A stretch of DNA of 9,350 nt. Origin: Candidatus Gastranaerophilales bacterium. Lineage in GTDB: Bacteria > Cyanobacteriota > Vampirovibrionia > Gastranaerophilales > UBA9971. The stretch spans positions 1-9,350 of the forward strand of contig JANQGS010000214.1 in assembly GCA_028277195.1 (NCBI GenBank), given 5' to 3'. This document shows, piece by piece, positions 6,415 to 9,350 of this stretch (its first letter is position 1; the number at the start of each line of letters is the position of its first letter). The notes beneath the pieces were generated by a model. That model ran no database searches and was not told the origin of the DNA. It saw only the letters and a program-made list of their open reading frames with translations. The translations under genes were made by a program, and so were the position numbers.

Positions 6415-7256
6415 GTTATCTTAAAAGCCCGATTGTAAAATTCCTCGTAAAACAATCCCTGATAGAGGATATAGGTCCTTTTGACCTGACTACAAGCACT
6501 GTTATTCCCGAAAATAAAGAGATAACAGCCAGGTACAACGCCAGGCAGGAATGCGTTGTTGCCGGACTGCCTGTTTTAAGGCTGATTTTTGATGAGTTGG
6601 ACCCTGATATTAATATTAAAAACCTTGTAAGTGATGGGGAAAGAGTTTTAGCGGGCCGTGATATAGCTGTTGTAACGGGTAATGCGGCTTCTATACTTAC
6701 AGGGGAGCGCCTGTCACTGAATTTTATACAGAGGATGAGCGCAATCGCAACAATGACAGCTAAATTCCGGGACGCAATAAAGCCCTACAAGGCAAGAATA
6801 TGCGATACAAGAAAAAGCTGCCCGAATTTCAGGATTTTCGAGAAGTACTCAGTGGCAACAGGCGGGGGCTCACCCCACAGGTTTGGGCTGTATGACTGCG
6901 TTATGATAAAGGATAACCATATTGCAATAGCCGGAAGTGTTAAGCAGGCTATCACAACAGCCAGGCGGAATATTTCTCACACCATAAAGATTGAAGTGGA
7001 AGCAGAAAGCATTGAAGATGTAAACCAGGCCCTGGAGGCGGGCGCTGACATAATTATGCTGGACAATATGCCTGTGGGCGATATGATACAGGCTGTGAAA
7101 TTAATAAATAGTCAGGCGATAACCGAGGCCAGCGGCACTGTGACACTTGAAAATGTTAATAATATCGCATCCTCAGGGGTGGATTATATTTCTACCAGCG
7201 CCATAACAGCAAGAGCCGGAATAATTGATATAGGGCTGGATGTTGTGCGCTTTTGA
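6411..7256 (+). CDS. nadC: Nicotinate-nucleotide diphosphorylase (quinolinate phosphoribosyltransferase)
   Basis: Converts quinolinate and PRPP to nicotinate mononucleotide, CO2 and diphosphate, the third step of de novo NAD synthesis. The 281 residues match the usual 275-295. The N-terminal EDIGPFDLTT (19-28) and the barrel motifs are present: GERLSLNFIQRMSAIAT (98-114) with substrate-binding R100, DTRK (132-135), GGGSPHRFGLYD (151-162) with H156-R157, MIKDNH (165-170), IEVE (194-197), MLDN (216-219) and the phosphate-site region SGTVTLENV (241-249). Some usual residues differ: DTRKTTPGLR reads DTRKSCPNFR, NHR reads PHR, and the late GALTHS segment reads SAITAR. The catalytic Arg, Lys and His positions are kept, so I judge it active but divergent. 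The ATG overlaps the stop of the upstream small gene and has no Shine-Dalgarno site of its own, so translation is probably coupled. Confidence 0.95.
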   Translation: MSYLKSPIVKFLVKQSLIEDIGPFDLTTSTVIPENKEITARYNARQECVVAGLPVLRLIFDELDPDINIKNLVSDGERVLAGRDIAVVTGNAASILTGERLSLNFIQRMSAIATMTAKFRDAIKPYKARICDTRKSCPNFRIFEKYSVATGGGSPHRFGLYDCVMIKDNHIAIAGSVKQAITTARRNISHTIKIEVEAESIEDVNQALEAGADIIMLDNMPVGDMIQAVKLINSQAITEASGTVTLENVNNIASSGVDYISTSAITARAGIIDIGLDVVRF

Positions 7257-7369
7257 AAAATTCCTGAGCAAATAATGGCATCATCATAAAATACTCCGAA
7301 TTATTGATAAAATTTATGCGGTAATTCGCTATATTTAACCTGAGTGAGAGAGGAAAAACAGGATTAATA
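7257..7369. other. Intergenic gap between nadC and the methyltransferase
   Basis: This 113-bp AT-rich gap holds no strong intrinsic terminator and no convincing promoter. TTGATA (7304-7309) and TATATT (7330-7335) are 20 bp apart, too far for a standard promoter. AGGA at 7360-7363 is a good ribosome-binding site for the following ATG. The methyltransferase may be read through from nadC or have a promoter I cannot identify. Confidence 0.5.
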
Positions 7370-8185
7370 ATGCCAAAGTTACAATTAGTTAAAAAAACCA
7401 AAAATTATAATGATATTGACCTGAATAACTGGAAAGAATACGGCCATATAGAAACCGGAACGCTCTGGACATTTAGTTCCAGGGCAAGAAACAACGGGCA
7501 TAAGTTCGACTACCACGGGAACTTTATACCTCAGATAGCAGAGCAGCTTTTTTCAAGATTTACGAGGCCGAAAGATATAGTGCTTGACCTGTTTTTAGGC
7601 TCGGGTACATCCGCAATCGAAGCTGTTAGCAGGGAGCGCAAATGCATAGGCGTTGAATTAAAGCCTGAGCTTGTTGAAAAGGTTAAGGAAAAAATAAATA
7701 CCAACCTTGTGGATATAATATGCGCAGACAGCACATCTGCCGATGCAAAAGACAAAATTAACAATTCCCTTAAAAAGTTTGGGGCTGATAAAGCGCAGTT
7801 TTTAGTACTTCATCCCCCGTATGCAGATATTATCAAGTTCAGTGACAAGCGCAAAGACCTCTCAAACTGCTCGACAACCGAGGAATTCCTGGATAAATTC
7901 GCTGATGTAGCAAGAAACGGTTATGACTGCCTGGAAAAAGGCAGGTATGCGGCCTTAATAATAGGTGATAAGTACTCAAAGGGAGAGCTTGTACCTTTGA
8001 GTTTCCTCTGTATGCAGAAAATGAACGAGGCCGGTTTTAAAACCAAGTCAATAATCGTGAAAAACATAGAGGGCAATGAAATCGGCAAGGGCCGCACCAA
8101 TAACTTATGGCGCTACAGGGCACTTGCGGGCGGGTTTTATATTTTTAAGCATGAATACATAATGATTTTTCAAAAAAATAAATAA
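7370..8185 (+). CDS. Solitary DNA (cytosine-N4/adenine-N6) methyltransferase-like protein
   Basis: The 271-residue protein has an AdoMet-dependent methyltransferase fold with motifs in the order X, I, IV. The motif X region is FDYHGNFIPQI (47-57), motif I is VLDLFLGSGTSAIEA (71-85), the acidic residue after strand 2 is in GVELKPE (E96), an ICADS segment (117-121) is likely motif III, and motif IV is LHPPYADIIKFS (147-158). A conserved-looking C-terminal block follows: ALIIGDKYSKGELVPL (195-210), NLWRYRAL and IFKHEYIMIFQK. Amino-methyltransferases that modify exocyclic amines normally have D/N/S-PPY in motif IV; here it is HPPY. The order is that of gamma-type enzymes. No restriction endonuclease or specificity gene is adjacent, so it is an orphan. 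DNA is the most likely substrate, but RNA cannot be excluded. AGGA lies 6 nt before the ATG. Recognition sequence unknown. Confidence 0.8.
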   Translation: MPKLQLVKKTKNYNDIDLNNWKEYGHIETGTLWTFSSRARNNGHKFDYHGNFIPQIAEQLFSRFTRPKDIVLDLFLGSGTSAIEAVSRERKCIGVELKPELVEKVKEKINTNLVDIICADSTSADAKDKINNSLKKFGADKAQFLVLHPPYADIIKFSDKRKDLSNCSTTEEFLDKFADVARNGYDCLEKGRYAALIIGDKYSKGELVPLSFLCMQKMNEAGFKTKSIIVKNIEGNEIGKGRTNNLWRYRALAGGFYIFKHEYIMIFQKNK

Positions 8186-8204
8186 TCAGATGATAATAGT
8201 ATGA

Positions 8205-8233
8205 TTGACAAAGGTTTCGGGTTTAATTATGAT
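8205..8233 (+). promoter_or_regulatory. Near-consensus sigma70-type promoter of thrB
   Basis: A perfect -35 TTGACA (8205-8210) and a -10 TATGAT (8228-8233) are separated by the optimal 17 bp. This is the best promoter match in the window. Transcription would start near 8240, leaving a leader of about 69 nt before the GTG start of thrB. Confidence 0.7.
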
Positions 8234-8308
8234 TTTCCTGGTCTGGTAAATATTTTAACAGTCCTTATGCTATCTCAATAACAGCTCCCCATTTAACGGA
8301 AAAAAATA

Positions 8309-9244
8309 GTGAAAATCACTGTAAAAGTACCTGCTACAACAGCAAATATAGGCCCGGGATTTGACTGTTTCGGAATTGCCCTTTCAATGTATAATAAAGT
8401 AACCCTTGAAGAGCTTGTATATCCTGATGAAGGGCTGGAAATAAACATGCTGGCCGGGGAAAATGAAAAATCTTCCTCTGTAAATACAATCCCTACAGAT
8501 ACCAATAATATTGTATATAAGGCGGTTGAGCTGCTCTATAACTACGTGGGCCAGACACCGCCGGGTTTAAAAATAAATATTGAGGCAAATATACCCATAG
8601 CAAAAGGGCTTGGCAGCAGCGCGTCGGTAATAGTGGGCGGTATCCTCGCGGCAAACAGGCTGCTCGGAAATCCCGCGGACGAGGCCGCGCTTCTGTCCAT
8701 AGCAAACGAAATAGAAGGACATCCTGATAACATAACCCCGGCTATGCTGGGCGGTTTTATTTTTTCCTCGGCGGAAGAAGACGGCAGTATTGTTTACAGG
8801 AAAATAGAATGGCCCGGCGAGTGGAAATTTATACTGTGTATACCTGACTATGAGCTGGCAACGTCTATATCAAGGTCTGTACTGCCGGAAAAAATTGATA
8901 TATCAGACGCGGTTTTCAACCTCAAAAGAAGCGCAATGTTTGTTGAAGCTCTTCATGCCAAAGACCCCGAATTAATGAAGTACGCGCTTGACGACAGGAT
9001 TCACCAGGTATACAGGAGCAGGTTAATATCAGGATTTAGCCGCATGAAAGGGGAACTTAAAAACCTGCCGGATGTTCTGGGCACTGTAATCAGCGGGGCA
9101 GGCCCCAGTGTCCTGGTAATTTACCGTGAAGACAGCGGTTTTGAGGAAATAAAATCAAATTTAACCGCCATATGGCAGGAAATAGGGATTAAAGCACTGA
9201 TAAAAAACGTTGATATTGATACCAAAGGCGCTGTAATAATTTAA
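8309..9244 (+). CDS. thrB: Homoserine kinase (GHMP family)
   Basis: Phosphorylates L-homoserine with ATP to O-phosphohomoserine, the substrate of threonine synthase. The 311 residues fit the usual 295-320. The N-terminal KVPATTANIGPGFDCFGIAL (6-25) is the family signature. The GHMP ATP-binding motif PIAKGLGSSAS is at 96-106, EGHPDNITPAMLGG at 136-149, and the C-terminal GHMP motif GTVISGAGPSVLVI at about 256-270. The PGFDCFG and EGHPDN segments separate homoserine kinase from mevalonate and galactokinase relatives. The start is GTG at 8309, because the conserved signature begins within six residues and an in-frame stop (TAG at 8306-8308) lies just before it. The Shine-Dalgarno site is weak (ACGGA at 8296-8300). 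It has its own promoter and no hom or thrC beside it in the window. Confidence 0.95.
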   Translation: MKITVKVPATTANIGPGFDCFGIALSMYNKVTLEELVYPDEGLEINMLAGENEKSSSVNTIPTDTNNIVYKAVELLYNYVGQTPPGLKINIEANIPIAKGLGSSASVIVGGILAANRLLGNPADEAALLSIANEIEGHPDNITPAMLGGFIFSSAEEDGSIVYRKIEWPGEWKFILCIPDYELATSISRSVLPEKIDISDAVFNLKRSAMFVEALHAKDPELMKYALDDRIHQVYRSRLISGFSRMKGELKNLPDVLGTVISGAGPSVLVIYREDSGFEEIKSNLTAIWQEIGIKALIKNVDIDTKGAVII

Positions 9245-9350
9245 CCGGCCCCGGTAGTTTGACAGTAAAATGATGTAAAAATCGTGGAAACCATGATGAA
9301 TACATGCTCTCAGCGATTTGATATTATTTTTACTGAGTAGGATGTTTCGC
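9245..9350. other. Right-edge intergenic sequence with no supported gene
   Basis: The gap holds a short GC-rich stretch just after the thrB stop (9245-9254), a TTGACA at 9259-9264 without a matching -10 box at 16-18 bp, and a small hairpin at 9281-9297 (ATCGTGG and CCATGAT around AAA). TATTAT at 9322-9327 followed by ATG at 9342 could mark a short-leader start of a gene beyond the window, but only three codons are visible. Confidence 0.4.

Noticed and set aside
7304..7335. TTGATA and TATATT as a promoter for the methyltransferase
   Set aside because: The 20-bp spacer is outside the functional 15-19 bp range, and the region is so AT-rich that such matches are expected by chance.
8201..8281. 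A 26-codon frame upstream of thrB that could be an attenuator leader peptide
   Set aside because: It contains the thrB promoter itself, so its start would be upstream of the predicted transcription start. It has a single threonine, no run of threonine or isoleucine codons, and no terminator follows it.
7370..9244. The methyltransferase and thrB as part of a defence or restriction-modification island
   Set aside because: No endonuclease, specificity subunit, helicase, integrase or repeats are present, and all the surrounding genes are housekeeping genes.
9281..9297. Hairpin ATCGTGG-AAA-CCATGAT, on the minus strand followed by a T run, as a terminator
   Set aside because: On the plus strand no T run follows. 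On the minus strand the 7-bp stem has an A-C mismatch and a 3-nt loop, too weak to call without knowing whether a minus-strand gene enters from the right.
9342..9350. ATG at the right edge as the start of a further gene with a short leader
   Set aside because: Only three codons are visible and no ribosome-binding site or full promoter supports it.

Overview
This is a stretch of ordinary bacterial chromosome that is almost entirely coding. It is moderately AT-rich, with intergenic gaps of about 100-120 bp, sigma70-type promoters (TTGACA/TATAAT-like) and frequent AGG and ATA codons. I see no insertion sequence, integrase, phage gene, CRISPR array or plasmid function. The lineage cannot be fixed from the sequence. 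Some promoters give almost no 5' leader and several genes lack a Shine-Dalgarno site. The polyprenyl synthase, homoserine kinase and TPR-glycosyltransferase also look like those of deep-branching or uncultured bacteria, possibly on the Cyanobacteriota/Vampirovibrionia/Margulisbacteria side, but that is a low-confidence impression.

Layout. On the minus strand at the left edge is the N-terminal part of a long-chain polyprenyl diphosphate synthase (529 down past base 1), directly preceded by a tRNA-Leu(UAG) gene (625-544). Divergent from these, on the plus strand, are deoC (725-1399) and a TPR protein with a glycosyltransferase-9-like C-terminus (1362-3080), which overlaps deoC by 38 bp. A minus-strand COG2509-type FAD-dependent dehydrogenase (4434-3064) meets the TPR gene tail to tail. 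Divergent from it is an NAD-biosynthesis operon: nadB (4552-6141), a small membrane-anchored coiled-coil protein (6151-6414) and nadC (6411-7256). The last two genes overlap ATGA-style. Downstream come a solitary DNA methyltransferase-like gene (7370-8185) and the threonine-pathway homoserine kinase thrB (8309-9244), which has its own near-consensus promoter. The last 106 bp hold no gene I can support.

Functionally, nadB and nadC supply the first and third steps of de novo NAD synthesis from aspartate; nadA, the middle step, is not in the window. deoC feeds deoxynucleoside carbon into glycolysis, the polyprenyl synthase makes an isoprenoid tail (probably for quinone), and thrB serves threonine synthesis. 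These are housekeeping genes and not one linked system.

The items most worth a second look are modest. They are the leaderless promoter architecture of deoC and nadB, the coupled hendecad coiled-coil membrane protein between nadB and nadC, the orphan methyltransferase with an HPPY catalytic tetrapeptide, and the cysteine-rich COG2509 flavoprotein of unknown function. I do not see convincing evidence of a new multi-gene system.
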